Source: Colias croceus
Taxonomy: Eukaryota; Arthropoda; Insecta; Lepidoptera; Pieridae
Direction: 5' to 3'
Length of the DNA stretch: 64,000 nucleotides
NCBI RefSeq assembly: GCF_905220415.1
Contig: NC_059551.1
Span: 6,024,001 to 6,088,000, forward strand
Below the pieces are notes generated by a model. The model was not told where the DNA came from. It ran no database searches and saw only the letters and a program-made list of their open reading frames with translations. Shown here piece after piece: positions 1-12,217 of the stretch. Every line of letters starts with the position of its first letter. Within the stretch, counting starts at the first letter, position 1. Made by a program: the position numbers and the translations under genes.

Positions 1-188
1 GATGTATGGATGTTTGTTAATCTTTCACGTAAAAACTACTGAACCGATTACAATGAAATTTAGCACACATATAGAGGGTAACTTGGATTAACACATAGGA
101 TAGTTTTTATCCCGGAAATCCCACGGGAACGGTACCTATGCGGGTTTTCCTTTGCAAACGCGGGCGAAGCCGCGGGCGGAAATCTAGT
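1..188 (+). repeat. Lepidopteran retroposon-like interspersed repeat, 5' end cut by window
   Basis: This is a copy of a short dispersed repeat that ends in gcgggcgaagccgcgggcgg followed by aatctagt. Nearly the same sequence recurs at 56931-57138, including the internal phrase cacgggaacgg. The repetition is seen directly. Assignment to a SINE or RTE-type non-LTR tail is from general familiarity with lepidopteran genomes and is not certain. Confidence 0.7.
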
Positions 189-2340
189 TACCTATATGTT
201 ATTCTTTTATTTACGTTAGTTTTTTAATTGTTATAAGTTATTATATAAGGCATTGGTTGTGATGTATAAGATGAATGTTCGTAGCACGCGTGTAGTCTTT
301 TAATGTAGAGTAAAATATTCGTAAGGTAGCATTTCTTGCTTCTGAGAAAATGTGAAAATATTATGTATCCATTTCTATATAATTTAGTTAAACATGTTTT
401 GAGAAATTCGAAGAATTCGTCGAATAAATTTTATATGTTACTGATGTTGGTAGATTAAAATATAGGTCATGTTACATTGAGTAGACCGTATATATTTATT
501 ATGTGAAGGAATGTGAATGACGCCGTTCTTTATAAATGATATTCTCATAATCAACCTTGATTTTATGTTAATAATAGTTTCCATTTTTTATATCAATTAA
601 TAATATCTTTATATTAGTTTATAAATGAATAAAATATATACTTACGTAGGTACCTATAAGTTTTTTAAACATGACTAACCAATAACCATATACAGGGTGT
701 AATCGTTAAGTGTGCACAAGCGAATATTCCGTAACTATTGCAGATATCAAAAAAAAACTTTAAATTGATATCGAAAGTACTTAACCTATTGAGTAAAATG
801 GCCATAACAAATTTTTAAAAATAAAATGAGAAATGTCCGATAATGTTACACTAAACGCTCTCATACATTTTATTTCCCATACATTTTGTATTCATAGCAG
901 ATTTTCGAAGTGACGCCCTCATTGTGCCCTCATTTTCATATTACTATGTAAATGAAAAAAGATATTATTTAATAATTTATTAATATTTCTCAATTGACTC
1001 AAATATTTGAACAAATAAGAAGTAGGTAGCATATTTTTCTTGTATGGCTAATACCTATAGGTACTTTACCAAAATTATGTTGTTATAGATAGTAAGTAGT
1101 AACACACCGGCAGCGGCGCGGCGTCTAGATGGCTAGACTCTAGAATTCTGTGTAAATTATATGCAATTATATCGAAGTTATGTCAATTGTAAACAACTGT
1201 TAATACATCCAATTATTCAATTGGTATAATTATTGAACTGCAATTACCTGCATGTCTGCAGAGCAACCTATTGCCTAGTTTTTATAAGGTCATAGTATTT
1301 GTATTCTCTTTGTATAAGGCCTTGACTATAATTATTTATAAAACTAATAGTATTTATATTAGTATTTCAAATATTTACTATATTCTTATTAAATATGCTA
1401 CATCGTTAGATACCTATATACAAAATACATTTGCACATAAATTATGTGCCATTCACTCCTCTCATTATTTTTATTTTTATAAGTAATATTTTCCTTTAAC
1501 ATTATTTGAAAAAGCAAACGTCTATCAACATCAGTAAATAAATTATGAAGAAATTATGTATTAATTTTGTTTATATTTCAACCGCTTTCGCTATTGTGAA
1601 CGTATTTAATTTATCTCATTTGATGTGCCAAATTAATCTAGGAGCTTTTAAATAAATAAATACCTTAGAGTAAGATTTAAGCAAAATATGTATATACCTA
1701 TGTAAATTACAGTGCTTCAAAATCAATTGTAAAAATCGCATAAAATAAACCGTACGAATTATTACGTAATGTTTTTTTATTTACCTCACCAGGTCACGTA
1801 AACCTCAATGCTATTTGCAAAAAAATATATAATACGATAAAAACAATTATTATAAATGGTTAATCTCTGCATTCTGAAATATTATTATTTAATTAGAGAG
1901 CTAGAGTAATTTCTTATTAACCAAAGATATAGTTTTTGTTCCAGCTATGGTTATATACATAATCTGCCAATCATCACCATCACTTCTATAAATACTGGTG
2001 TAACAAAAATATTTTGAGTAGTTGTGAAAAAAACCTAACAAAAAGGTAAAACAATATAGGCCGCAACAATAGCAGTCGTATGTTACGAACTGAAACATAA
2101 TCCAATCCTCAATGTCAAGTTGCGGTAGTCGTGATGAAGATAAATTATATTTGTAGACAAACTATTGAAATAAATTTCACAAAATAAAAAATGAATAAAG
2201 TAACCAAAATAAAATGTATATCGACAAAAATCTGTAAAATCAATTTATTTTATTGTTGTAATAAATGTTATTCAATTCAGTCTTATTTTTTTTCTACAAC
2301 ATTAATCATACCTAGAATTGCAATAAAAAGTTAAACAACA
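189..2340. other. AT-rich intergenic DNA, no gene recognised
   Basis: The stretch has only short ORFs (at most 71 codons) of low-complexity composition, with no splice-flanked or family-like coding segment. It contains the phrase acagggtgt near 693, a word often seen at transposon ends, but no matching partner was found nearby. Confidence 0.6.
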
Positions 2341-2346
2341 GAGCGA

Positions 2347-2380
2347 TATAAAAGCATTGTCTCTGTATCTTGTCTTCACT
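2347..2380 (+). promoter_or_regulatory. TATA box and initiator of the SDR gene
   Basis: TATAAAAG lies at 2347-2354. An initiator-like TTCACT at 2375-2380 places the likely start-site A near 2378, about 31 bases downstream, the canonical metazoan spacing. This predicts a 5' UTR of about 84 bases before the ATG at 2462. The motifs are seen; their use as a promoter is inferred. Confidence 0.6.
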
Positions 2381-2461
2381 ATGTTTTGCATTCACGACGC
2401 TCACCTCTGCATGTCGTTTAAAACTTCTCAATAATCAGTTATAATTCAGTCGTCAGTCAGA

Positions 2462-3232
2462 ATGTTCAACGATAAAGTTGTTATATTAACAGGAGCCAGT
2501 GCAGGCATCGGTGCTACTTGTGCGACTCGGTTTGCCACGTTGAACGCTAAGCTAGCTTTAGTTGGGAGAAATGTAGACAACCTGAATAATACAGCTGTAA
2601 AATGCGAAGAAATAAGCGGTAGCAAACCATTAACTATAAGAGCAGACATAAGCGTTGAAGAAGATGTCAGTAGAATCATTGAAGAAACCATAGCGTGCTA
2701 TGGAAGAATCGATGTACTCGTTAATAACGCTGGATTTTTAATAATGGCAGGATACCAGAGCGACGCTTCAAATTTGGATAAACTGATGGCTACAAACGTC
2801 CGTGGGACGTATCTTCTCACTCAAAAAGCTATTCCATACTTAATTGAAAACAAAGGTAACGTTGTAAATATTTCGAGTGTCGTGTCCACGGTGCCCATTC
2901 CCAATATGATGCTGTATTGTATGACGAAAGCGGCCCTCGACATGTTCACAAAATGTTTAGCAATAGAATTAGCGCCCAAAGGAGTGAGAGTCAACGCAGT
3001 GAACCCAGGACCAGTGAATACTAATTTGTTTACAAGAAGCGGTTTTAGTGATGCACAAAATGATTATTTTATTAAAGCTCTTGGCTCCGCGATACCGATG
3101 AAGAAAGTGCCTACGAGTGAAGACGTGGCGAAGCTAATTACATTTTTGGCAAGCCAAGATGCTCAGTCTATTACCGGCACTTGCAATATCATTGATTGTG
3201 GCTTACACCTCGGAAATCCAGCCAATCTATAA
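2462..3232 (+). CDS. Classical short-chain dehydrogenase/reductase (SDR, FabG-like), intronless
   Basis: This is a complete 256-residue single-exon protein of typical length for a classical SDR, an NAD(P)-dependent oxidoreductase with a Rossmann fold. Visible motifs are the cofactor-binding TGASAGIG at 10-17, Arg36 in the VGRN turn (suggesting NADP preference, inferred), NNAG at 88-91, NISS with catalytic Ser139, YCMTK with Tyr152 and Lys156, and NPGPV at 181-185. The N-S-Y-K tetrad is therefore intact. There is no signal peptide or membrane segment, so it is probably cytosolic. The start codon follows a TATA-driven leader, and poly(A) signals lie about 165 bases after the stop. The substrate cannot be read from the sequence: lepidopteran relatives are usually named 3-oxoacyl-ACP reductase FabG-like or farnesol or retinol dehydrogenase by similarity only. 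The lack of introns contrasts with the other large genes here. Confidence 0.95.
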   Translation: MFNDKVVILTGASAGIGATCATRFATLNAKLALVGRNVDNLNNTAVKCEEISGSKPLTIRADISVEEDVSRIIEETIACYGRIDVLVNNAGFLIMAGYQSDASNLDKLMATNVRGTYLLTQKAIPYLIENKGNVVNISSVVSTVPIPNMMLYCMTKAALDMFTKCLAIELAPKGVRVNAVNPGPVNTNLFTRSGFSDAQNDYFIKALGSAIPMKKVPTSEDVAKLITFLASQDAQSITGTCNIIDCGLHLGNPANL

Positions 3233-3395
3233 AGCGTGTTTTTTATTTAATGATAACTGCATAACGTCATCGTGAAACATATCTATCTTTGTGTGAAACT
3301 TAATATCATAGGTTAAATATTGATGTGATATTTGATTTGAAATTGATAAAACTATAAAGGTAAAGTCTTCAAATTGTGTTGCTTTTATTAAACAT

Positions 3396-3405
3396 AATAA
3401 ATAAA
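3396..3405 (+). terminator. Poly(A) signals of the SDR gene
   Basis: Two overlapping AATAAA hexamers lie about 165 bases after the SDR stop codon. They are the first strong cluster downstream on this strand and probably set the 3' end. Confidence 0.5.
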
Positions 3406-3563
3406 ACTATTAATCAACTGGCCAACTTGCCAAAACTTTCTGTTTATCATGTAGCAGATTGCTGGATTTCATTGAAGGTTAATATATTTTACGAAGTAAT
3501 ATTTCATAAAGATATAAGGCATAGGCATTGTTAAACCTTCTATGTTTAACATATAATATTATT

Positions 3564-3716
3564 ACTAGCTTACCGCCCGCGGCTTCGCCCGCTTTCTCTA
3601 AAACGATTTGAGATTTAAACTATCCTATCTCTCAAGTTGGATCGCACTGCACATGGTGTGCGAATTTTATTATAATCGGTTAAGTGGTTTAGGAGTCCAT
3701 TGAGGACAAACATTGT
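3564..3716 (-). repeat. Inverted copy of the gcgggcgaagccgcggg repeat
   Basis: It begins actagcttaccgcccgcggc, the reverse complement of the repeat end seen at 30405-30580 and 56280-56314. The interior is shorter and diverged. It lies just downstream of the SDR gene. Confidence 0.6.
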
Positions 3717-4984
3717 GACACGAGATTTATATATATTAAAAAGATGTATGTATATTATTAAAAAAAATCAAAGTGCAATGTGAGCTTTTTATTGTACTTA
3801 TGTACAAAAAGCCTGTCAATAAAATGAGCATAATATTTTCTTGGTTTTGTTTGACATCGTAAAGTAAATCTTCCTTATCGAGCGTAACTACTGTACAAAT
3901 GTTCTGTTTATTTGCACGGACGAAACAAAAGGCGGGAAATATTAAAACATGTAACGTCCTATGAAGGCGAACCGTTGTTTATCTTAGGCTCCCGATAAGG
4001 CAAGATCACAGACATCCCCCGTGTTCAATGCTACCATTTAGATAGCGTGCTCCTTTAAAACCTTTTCTCTAAATCTTGGTGGTGTTAACTGTAATGTATT
4101 TGGTTATCTTAAGATCGTCCATTATCCAGGTGCGCCGCTAATTTTGCGTTATATTCCTTAATTTCCACCCCATAATTTCGAGGCTAATTTAATTTCCTGT
4201 CTGAAAATCTAATTATTATAATTTTATACGTAATTACATTTTTCATGTAATTTAATGAGCGTCAATCGATTTGATTGTGAAATTCTTTGTGTATTAGGTA
4301 TCATTTATCACAATTATTCACGTATATTTTTATCTCTTACTATAATTTGTGTTGTGAAAACTCATCTCAACCATAGAATATAATGAATTCTCAACGTTTG
4401 ATATTAGGTTCCTATGTAAATTTTCAAATATCCGATTTTGAGTGTTAATTAAAAAATAATAAAAACAAAACTAAGTAACATTAAATATTTATATCCTTGA
4501 TCCTTATTCTTTGGTCTGTGTTTCCTATATTTTTTATCAAAACGAACAAGAATAGTTTAGTAAGTATAGGTTACTGGAATTTAATTATTATACCTAGGTA
4601 TACCTATAACTATTAACGTATAACTGCTCTAAAGTATAACTGCTCATCCGCCCGGGTAAACCTTTTAGTCAGTTTTTTCAAATTATTATCCTATTCTAAG
4701 ATCTCAACTGGCCTTTTTTTGCTGGGTACATAGTTTATTTTCCTCGTTATTATTTTTTTCTTTTAGTATAACTTTTCCTTCCGAATTAAAAATATGAAAA
4801 AAAAATAGTTAATCGCACTGGTAGAGCTGTTTTCGAGTTTTTACATCAGCAGTTATTATTATGTAGGTATCTATAATAAAAATATATTTTTAGTAAAGCA
4901 CTATAGGCAGATAATGTCTGAATAAATTTCTAAAATCTGGTTGTCTTCCATTCAACTTTATGCTTAGTCATATATTAGAGCAGG
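3717..4984. other. AT-rich intergenic DNA
   Basis: I see no ORF of note, repeat family or RNA gene. A moderately unique patch at about 3850-4140 is less AT-rich, but it has no coding frame I can support. Confidence 0.5.
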
Positions 4985-6250
4985 CTCCAAGGAGATGTTC
5001 GTTTGCAAAAATAGCGGACCTAAATTTGACTTCTGATATATATTGTATAGGTCCCAGACATCCTATAGACAGATGTTGCCAACCAGTTTTGTGGTCCCCC
5101 TGCCCGCACCCCGGTAATTAAATATGGCATACAAAGAAAAAAATAAAAATTTCCAAAACATGCCGTGTGGGGTATCAAATGAAAGAGCTTATTGAGTAGA
5201 TCACGAATATATAGCATACTATATACATTTCTTACACTTTCTCTAAGATTTTTTAGAAAATTTACGAAAATGGTCCATTTTTGAGTTAACTTTAAACCAC
5301 TATAGATTGAAAACTCATGAATATATTTTTTAAATTATTATTTTAAATAATTAACAATAGTCCATTGTTTACGATTCAATAGTTCGTACAGTGAAATAGT
5401 TGCATGGGGGAGTGGGGGGAGCATTCAAAGATGGCGAGTTTCGATATTTCAATATATGTATTTCTTAAAATTTCGGACTCAGTGGAGACGTTTGCAAAAA
5501 TTGCGGACCTCAATCTGACTTCTGATATATATTATATAGATCCCAGACATCCTATAAACAGATGTTGCCAACCAGTTTTGTGATCCCCCTCCCCCCTCCC
5601 CTCCATCACAAATATTATTGATAAATTACAAAGTTTTTGTTTTGAATTATGGAATTATTGGTAATTTTGTGTTATAAATAAAATACAAGGTAGTAAACTA
5701 ATAGAATTATTTTATTTTGATCCATTTTTACGAAATTTACGGAGAAAAATGCTTACACATGCAAGTAACAGTTTGATTTTGTTACAAGTTTTTACAATTA
5801 TTGTTTACACATTTACACAAGGATATACATTTCAGTGCTGCTTTTCTGCAGGTACACGACATTGTGCGACAGTTGGATTGACATTTACACGGTTTTATCA
5901 TCAGTTTTATTCATGAGTTTTCAATCTATAGTGGTTTAAAGTTAACTCAAAAATGGACCATTTTCGTAAATTTTCTAAAAAATCTTAGAGAAAGTGTAAG
6001 AAATGTATATAGTATGCTATATATTCGTGATCTACTCAATAAGCTCTTTCATTTGATACCCCACACGGCATGTTTTGGAAATTTTTATTTTTTTCTTTGT
6101 ATGCCATATTTAATTACCGGGGTGCGGGCAGGGGGACCACAAAACTGGTTGGCAACATCTGTCTATAGGATGTCTGGGATCTATACAATATATATCAGAA
6201 GTCAGATTTAGGTCCGCTATTTTTGCAAACGAAAGTCCACTGAGAGTCCG
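4985..6250. mobile_element. Foldback (long inverted-repeat) element, about 1.25 kb
   Basis: The segment at about 4997-5330 is repeated in reverse complement at about 5905-6240 with near identity. This gives two mirror-image 65-codon reading frames that differ at one residue (5020-5217 minus and 6014-6211 plus), which are repeat shadows and not genes. A third, diverged copy of the arm end lies between them at 5473-5590, in the same orientation as the left arm. There is no transposase frame, so the element is non-autonomous. The superfamily is not assignable, because no clear target-site duplication was found. Confidence 0.8.
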
Positions 6251-9200
6251 GTCTATATTTTAATCACTTAGTTCATATGATTACTTGCTCAATAACTATA
6301 CTGAAACTTTTATTATACCAGCCAGGAACTCTGAAACCTGCATCGTTGATTTTGTTTTATTTTCTCATGAACCAACTTTTATTAAACGGTCACATACAAA
6401 GCGAGCAACTCGCGAAACTTTTTTACCGCCCTTATAATTCACTCGAAAGTAAATTGTAAGTAAACTAGGTATATCGAAAGGATGCATCTACCTATTCGGA
6501 ATTCTATTCATAATAGTTAATTACAAATTCTCATCACAATTCGGACAATCGATATGAATATATAGAGATATTTCTAATAAACCCAGCACCAATATATTAT
6601 CTATCCACTTCAGCATGTCGCCAATACCTATTCGCTGACAGTAATCTTGAAGCCCTGCCAGGTTTTGAACCAAAATATATTGGACCTCGCAGGCCCAAGA
6701 GACTACATAGTGCGTGGTTCCGCAAAACTCTTTTCTATGATTCATGGAAATGTAAACTCTATTCGGTTCACAGAAAGCCTCAATCGGGTTTACTCTATAT
6801 ATGATAGGATCGGACTATCAACGTTTATTTTCTAGGGACCATAGATCGTTTTACGAGTAATTTGTGTCGAGCGTGTTTAGAATAAAAATGGCACTTGCTA
6901 AATATTACATCGGCGATTCATTGTGAGGACGGAAATTCAAATAAAAATCATCGTAAATCCTATTTACAAGTCTTCAATTTGAAATACTTTTTACTTAATA
7001 TAGGTTCTTATTGTTACCTACCTAGGTAGGTACCTACATTATTTATCAGTGTTAGTTGGACACAAATAAAAAAGAGTATGTTTTAACATGGTTTTTGAAG
7101 TGAAACTTCTTTACCGGGGAGGGAAAAAAATTTGTAACATTTTTTCGTTATGCGTGACATTTTTCCGTTACGCGCCATCTTTTTCTTATCCTACCACGCG
7201 TTATTCGACGTATTTCTGACTTCTGTTAAGTTGCATTTATTAAATTTTTTTCGCTTGGGCTTTGCCAAACCTATTCCTTAGCGATGAATCGGGAAATTTT
7301 ATCATCGTCAGTCACTTCAATAACTTAATTTATATTTTCCTAAGTATTCGATCAACAATATAGAACCACAAATCACTAAAGGAGAAAACGTTCTAAGAGA
7401 TCTATAGCTTTGATTTCAAAACCTTTCAAATCAAGGCGAACGAGCAGCGATCCACACACAAATATCTTAATCACCCATCGCGTCGTAGAGATAGAATAAA
7501 CACCAAGATTTAGGGTATGGAATGGACGAACACTAGTGACAATTTCTTCTCAGATACGTAAACTTTTATTTAAAATCTACCAATACCTAGACTATTTAGG
7601 AATTACATTTAGCCCAAAATCCAAGTCCAACATAAAATTACGATGAAGTTTTAAGGATATATTTACATAAGATTAATTCATTTTGTTTGGTAAACATATT
7701 CAGTTTTAAAACAAAAACTTTAAAGTTTATTTACGATATTAAAATAGTGCACGTCGGTACCGAGATTGCTTTCTCAAATTTACGAGTAAACCAGGAGGCA
7801 GGTCGAACACGGAGTGTATTTCAGTGGGAACGGTGTACCTAAGTAATAAAAAAGATCTCACGCAATCATATTTTATCGGGAAGGCTATTTTTCGCAGGCG
7901 GATACAGCTCGTTCAAGCGCTTATATGAAATATCTCAATTTCCATCGTCCTACATAAAACGACGTGTTAACAAAAATATATTTGGAATATGGATTTCGGA
8001 AACCGAATAGTAATCATTTCATACAACCTTTTTGTGCTTGTATTGTTTTTTTTTTACGTCAGTATTTACTATTTACTATGTACAACAAAGGCACTTTTGA
8101 TCATTTTACTTCATTGGTCGGTCATCCAAATTGTAATTTCCCAGAATTTTTTTTCTGCTCTGTTTCATTTTTATGATATCTTCATTTGAAAAAGAAAATT
8201 AATATTATTGTACTCAATCACATTTAGAGGATTGTCATTTTGTTTAAACATATTATCACAGACTATATTATTTGCCTATGCAGTATGCACATTAACATTA
8301 ATCTACTACATACTTACTTTTGCGGACCTTACCTAGGTTTTTATGGCAAAAGTAAAACACAGATTATGTTTGGTGTTTTCTGTGAGTCCTGTTTACAGGA
8401 TCAGTATTCCTCGCTACGTCCGTCATCAACAACATAGTTGGAAAAGTTTTGTTGCTTAGATTTTTATTATTTTGCAGTACTAATTTTTATGCACCTATAA
8501 AAAGAAACCTTCAGAAATATACCTTTTACATGAGTTCTAAAATTACTTTCCCATGTATTTTACGTCTTATTTTATTTCATTGTTTGGGTCCAACATGACG
8601 ACGTAGGTGCTCATAAAACCAAAGATATAGTCGAACACATTTGCTTCGTTTAACAAAGGAAGCATTTTTCCTAAATAAAATATTTACTGAACCATTCGGG
8701 GATCTGATTGCCGTTGTTGATATGGGTAGTATTTATTTATATATCTAGTGTTGTGTGTGTATTGAAACTATTTTAATCGGCATTATAAAAGTTTTACTGG
8801 ACCTATTACAAAAGTATATTTTAGTCAAGAATTATCCGAGCGTGGTATTAAGTGGTAAGTATCTTTAAAATGTCAATGTTTCGTTGACTTGTCATACAAA
8901 TTTTGAGGTAACTACTAACTAGGTATATGAGGCTTTAAGTCCAATTTGTAGCATCAACTTATTTTTCTGTTCCATCGTCATCTTGCCTTCTCACTAATCT
9001 TCGCATATTTAGCAGCTATAAATTTTCAACATTCAATATTAATTTCAGTCAACATCTTTCACCCGAGGAGTTGAGCACGATACATAGCCCCTAAACTTAC
9101 CGCCTTGTATTACATTGATATGAATTATGCTCCAAGTTGCTAGTTCGTAACGTAAACATCACGTGTACGTTATAAATTTTGTGGCACTTTATTATGTTCA

Positions 9201-9500
9201 CATTATCAGGGAATTTTGAAAACGTGACCGCACGTACAGGCGGTACAGGTAGGTAGTGGCGCTGGCAATAATTCAATCAAACACGGCTTAAATGGCCTTC
9301 TTCATGTTTACCAAACACGAACCCTTATCATACTGCACTGACGACGTTATCCTACTCACATAGAACGTCTTAACGATATTAATTATTAACCTCTTACTTT
9401 CAACAATCACCTCTATTCTCGAGATGATAGAGATCATTTCTAGCTGATAGCGAAATATGTGGACTATGTAGGGGAAATTTAAAGCAGTTGTAAAATTTTA
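6251..9500. other. Intergenic DNA, decayed repeats, no gene supported
   Basis: ORFs here reach only 81 codons and have no recognised motif. A 74-codon minus-strand frame at 6521-6745, with unusually balanced composition, may be a decayed mobile-element fragment. A palindromic acctacctaggtaggtacctac-type tract lies near 7016-7036. Nothing further is supported. Confidence 0.5.
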
Positions 9501-9504
9501 AATA

Positions 9505-10534
9505 ATGAGAGCGTACACGATTTTCGCTTTCGTCAGCGTTTGCTTTTTCAAAGTGTATTGCAGAGATGAGGATAAGATTTTAAAAGGTAATTAAATTAAA
9601 TTAAGCATATCTGTTTAACAAATATAATTATGCACTATGAAATTAATATTGGACAAAATATATCATTTTTAGGAATGCATTCATATATCAATGTACAGTT
9701 TGCATCAACATCAATCAAACATAAAACATAATATTATAAATAAATCAAAACAAATAAAACAGCCCGCAAATTTACATTTCCAAACAGCATGTTATTGGCC
9801 CAACGAAGTGTTCGAGCCGTGCTTCGGGGGCTGTGCTGAGGTGTCATGTGACAACCCGCGCAACCACCTGCGTCCCTGCTACCCGTACTGCGAGCCGGGC
9901 TGCGTGTGCGAGGAGCCCTATGTGAGGGACGACCGCACGCACCAATGCGTATTGCCGCAGGATTGTTCACCGTATGTAATCTATTAAATAATAACCACAG
10001 TACTTATAATTGTAAATACGAAAGTTGTAATAAGTCTACATATTATACTTGCTTCAAATCATACAAAAAATTAATTAAAATATACGTATTTCCTGGACTA
10101 ACACAGGTGTCTTAATAAATAAGTAAACACATATTTTAAATGGCCCAGTATCATTTAATAATTTATATTAAAGTTTTATAGTATTTAGTTTATATCAAAT
10201 AAGATATTTAACAATTTCGTAATATGTAAATGACATTTCTAGAACACAAATGGGAATACCGGTACCGACCAGACGATCTAGCAAATCGAGTTCAATGAAA
10301 TACAGTACAAGAACACAACGACGTCACGGGAGAGCAGATGAGCTTGACATCGATGACGGTCCCCTCCCATCTGCCAACCACGTAGACAATAGTCTCAAGC
10401 AACAAAAAGCAGCAGAAATTTCAAGGATGGGAAATTATTTCAATATAGTTATAGCTCCACCGCCTATAAGAGCTCTTCAACCGAGAAAAGTGATACAAGG
10501 CGATCCTTTCCGAATTTCTTCTAAACAAATTTAG
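9505..10534 (+). CDS. Secreted TIL-domain protease-inhibitor-like protein 1 (3 exons)
   Basis: Exons 9505-9586, 9788-9971 and 10243-10534 join in frame (phases 1 and 2) to 185 residues. Residues 1-19 form a signal peptide (MRAYTIFAFVSVCFFKVYC). Exon 2 encodes one complete TIL domain with all ten cysteines, expected to form five disulfides, spaced as in insect TIL serine-protease inhibitors. The segment between cysteines 5 and 6 is YPY, with no Arg or Lys, so a trypsin-type target is less likely (inference). The roughly 97-residue tail is Ser/Arg/Lys-rich at first (RRSSKSSS, RTQRRHGR), with no known fold. Donor CACC|GTATGT and acceptors ccaaacag and tttctag support the model, and an upstream in-frame ATG at 9691 is intronic. 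It is the first of three related same-strand genes. A secreted inhibitor role is inferred; the protease partner and tissue are unknown. Confidence 0.85.
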
Positions 10535-10736
10535 GGTATAGTTCTCCAAATAAGTAATTTTGTATATTATTATCTAGATGGAAATAAAAATAAAGTATCT
10601 GTAAAAGTCAACGTTTCATTATCAACTTCCTGTATCCAATCATTCTTTTTTCCTTTTTACTAAACATCTACGTTCAACATACAACGAATTACCAACACAA
10701 ACGTTTAAGTCACATTATGGACTGATAAGGAGCAGA

Positions 10737-11821
10737 ATGAGGAAGTTGTTGTTATTAGCTCTCTTATTATGTGCGTATATGAGATGAATTTTTATTTTAT
10801 TTTTAATTTACAAAAAAAATAGCATTTAAAATTATTATGAATGTTTTTAGATGACGTTGTAGAAGGAAATAGATTAAACAACTTCGATTACGATGATATG
10901 GAGAAAAGACATTCGTTTATAGATGAAAGGAGGAATTGGAGAAAAAAGGCACTTTTAAAATCACTTGAGCCTGACCACAAGGATTGGGATGAAAGAAGGA
11001 GATACGAACAAGAGAACCTCAGATATTACGATGATATGGATGGAAAACCTGGTTCTATTAGAAAGGGTGAATATGACATTGCAGGTGCATCTTATGGAAA
11101 TCAAAAACAATTGGAAGAAATAGACAAAGCACATTTACAGTCCAGATACAGGAGCAGTGAAACAGGCCACGCAATCTCGCCAACGTAAAAATAACTTTAT
11201 TGTTCTTTTATTAATCATAACAGTTTCAGCGTGTCATTTATGTATTTAAATACTTCGTTATCTTTAAAGGGACAAAGACGGTGAAAGAAAAGTTCCATTT
11301 ACAATGAATTGTGAAAGACCACATGAAAGGTAAATAAGTAAATGTAAACTGTTATATCTAATAATATTTATTTTATTTTATTTGTTTCATTCGTCATAGA
11401 ATGGGACATAGAAATATAATTTATTTTAATTTTATATTATTTAAAGATATGAAGCATGTTTTTCGGGTTGCGCCGCTATAACGTGTGACAACCCGCGAGA
11501 AAGATTACGACCTTGCTACCCGTTCTGTGAACCGGGTTGCATTTGTATGCAACCTTATGTACGCGATGACAGGACTCATAAATGTGTACTGCCGGAGGAT
11601 TGCACCAAGTGAGTAATTAAACAAGTAATAAGTAATTACTTAATCCTGTAAATATTGCAAATGTTTAAAGTAGTCAACATAAAGAACTCATAAGAACTAC
11701 TTCCTCTCATATTTTAATAAATAATTTCTAAAAATGTTTCAAAATCTTAGATATGAAAATAACGCAAACTATTTTTTGCAGGGGCCTTAAAGGTATTCCG
11801 GATTTGGGTGAAGATGTGTAA
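10737..11821 (+). CDS. Secreted TIL-domain protease-inhibitor-like protein 2 (5 exons)
   Basis: Exons 10737-10770, 10851-11184, 11270-11329, 11447-11608 and 11782-11821 join to 209 residues. The N-terminus is a short hydrophobic leader (MRKLLLLALLLY). Then come about 110 highly charged residues rich in Asp, Glu, Arg and Lys (for example NFDYDDMEKRHSF), and a C-terminal TIL domain with ten cysteines (first in MNCERPHE, last in PEDC). Over 49 aligned residues of the TIL core I count 37 identities with the gene just upstream, including the exact RPCYP.CEPGC and YVRDDRTH segments. Here the long extension precedes the TIL domain, whereas in the neighbour it follows it. The TIL exon ends in the same phase in both. 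The short last exon encodes GLKGIPDLGEDV and then the stop. All junctions are GT-AG. The role as a secreted inhibitor is inferred. Confidence 0.8.
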
Positions 11822-12217
11822 AGAAATTTTAAGGTCTTTAGAAAAGTTCAAAACTGTTGGTAATTGCATTAAAAATTCTACAAAGTCAATTTTTTTTCAT
11901 TTGAAATTCCGTATGTGCATATTTTATAAATAACGTGACGACCAGAAAAAGTCGACAGTATTCTATCCCACTCACAAAAATTGTTTTTACTGCAGCTGTA
12001 CTTCAACTATTGTTTAGTAATCTACAGGCAACAAAACGTTTTACTATTGTTCACGTCACTTTTCAATGCTAAGCCAAGTGAAGTGAAGTGAATTCAATAT
12101 TTGGAGTATTTTAAAAGCTTTCATTTTCCTTTTCATTTTTCATCATAGTTTCTTTGTGACTATATTTAGAACAATTAAAACGTTTAAATGACAACGGTGA
12201 AATTAAAATAAGGCAGC

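Noticed and set aside
5020..6211. Two identical-looking 65-codon proteins in opposite orientation
   Set aside because: They are mirror translations of the two arms of the foldback element and have no gene features.
6521..6745. 74-codon minus ORF with Cys and Trp, possibly a decayed mobile-element protein
   Set aside because: No motif could be tied to a known reverse transcriptase or endonuclease; it is too short to support.
9691..9987. 98-codon ORF starting at 9691 as a stand-alone gene
   Set aside because: Its first 33 codons are intronic; the acceptor at 9787 and phase match to the signal-peptide exon at 9505 explain the coding part.
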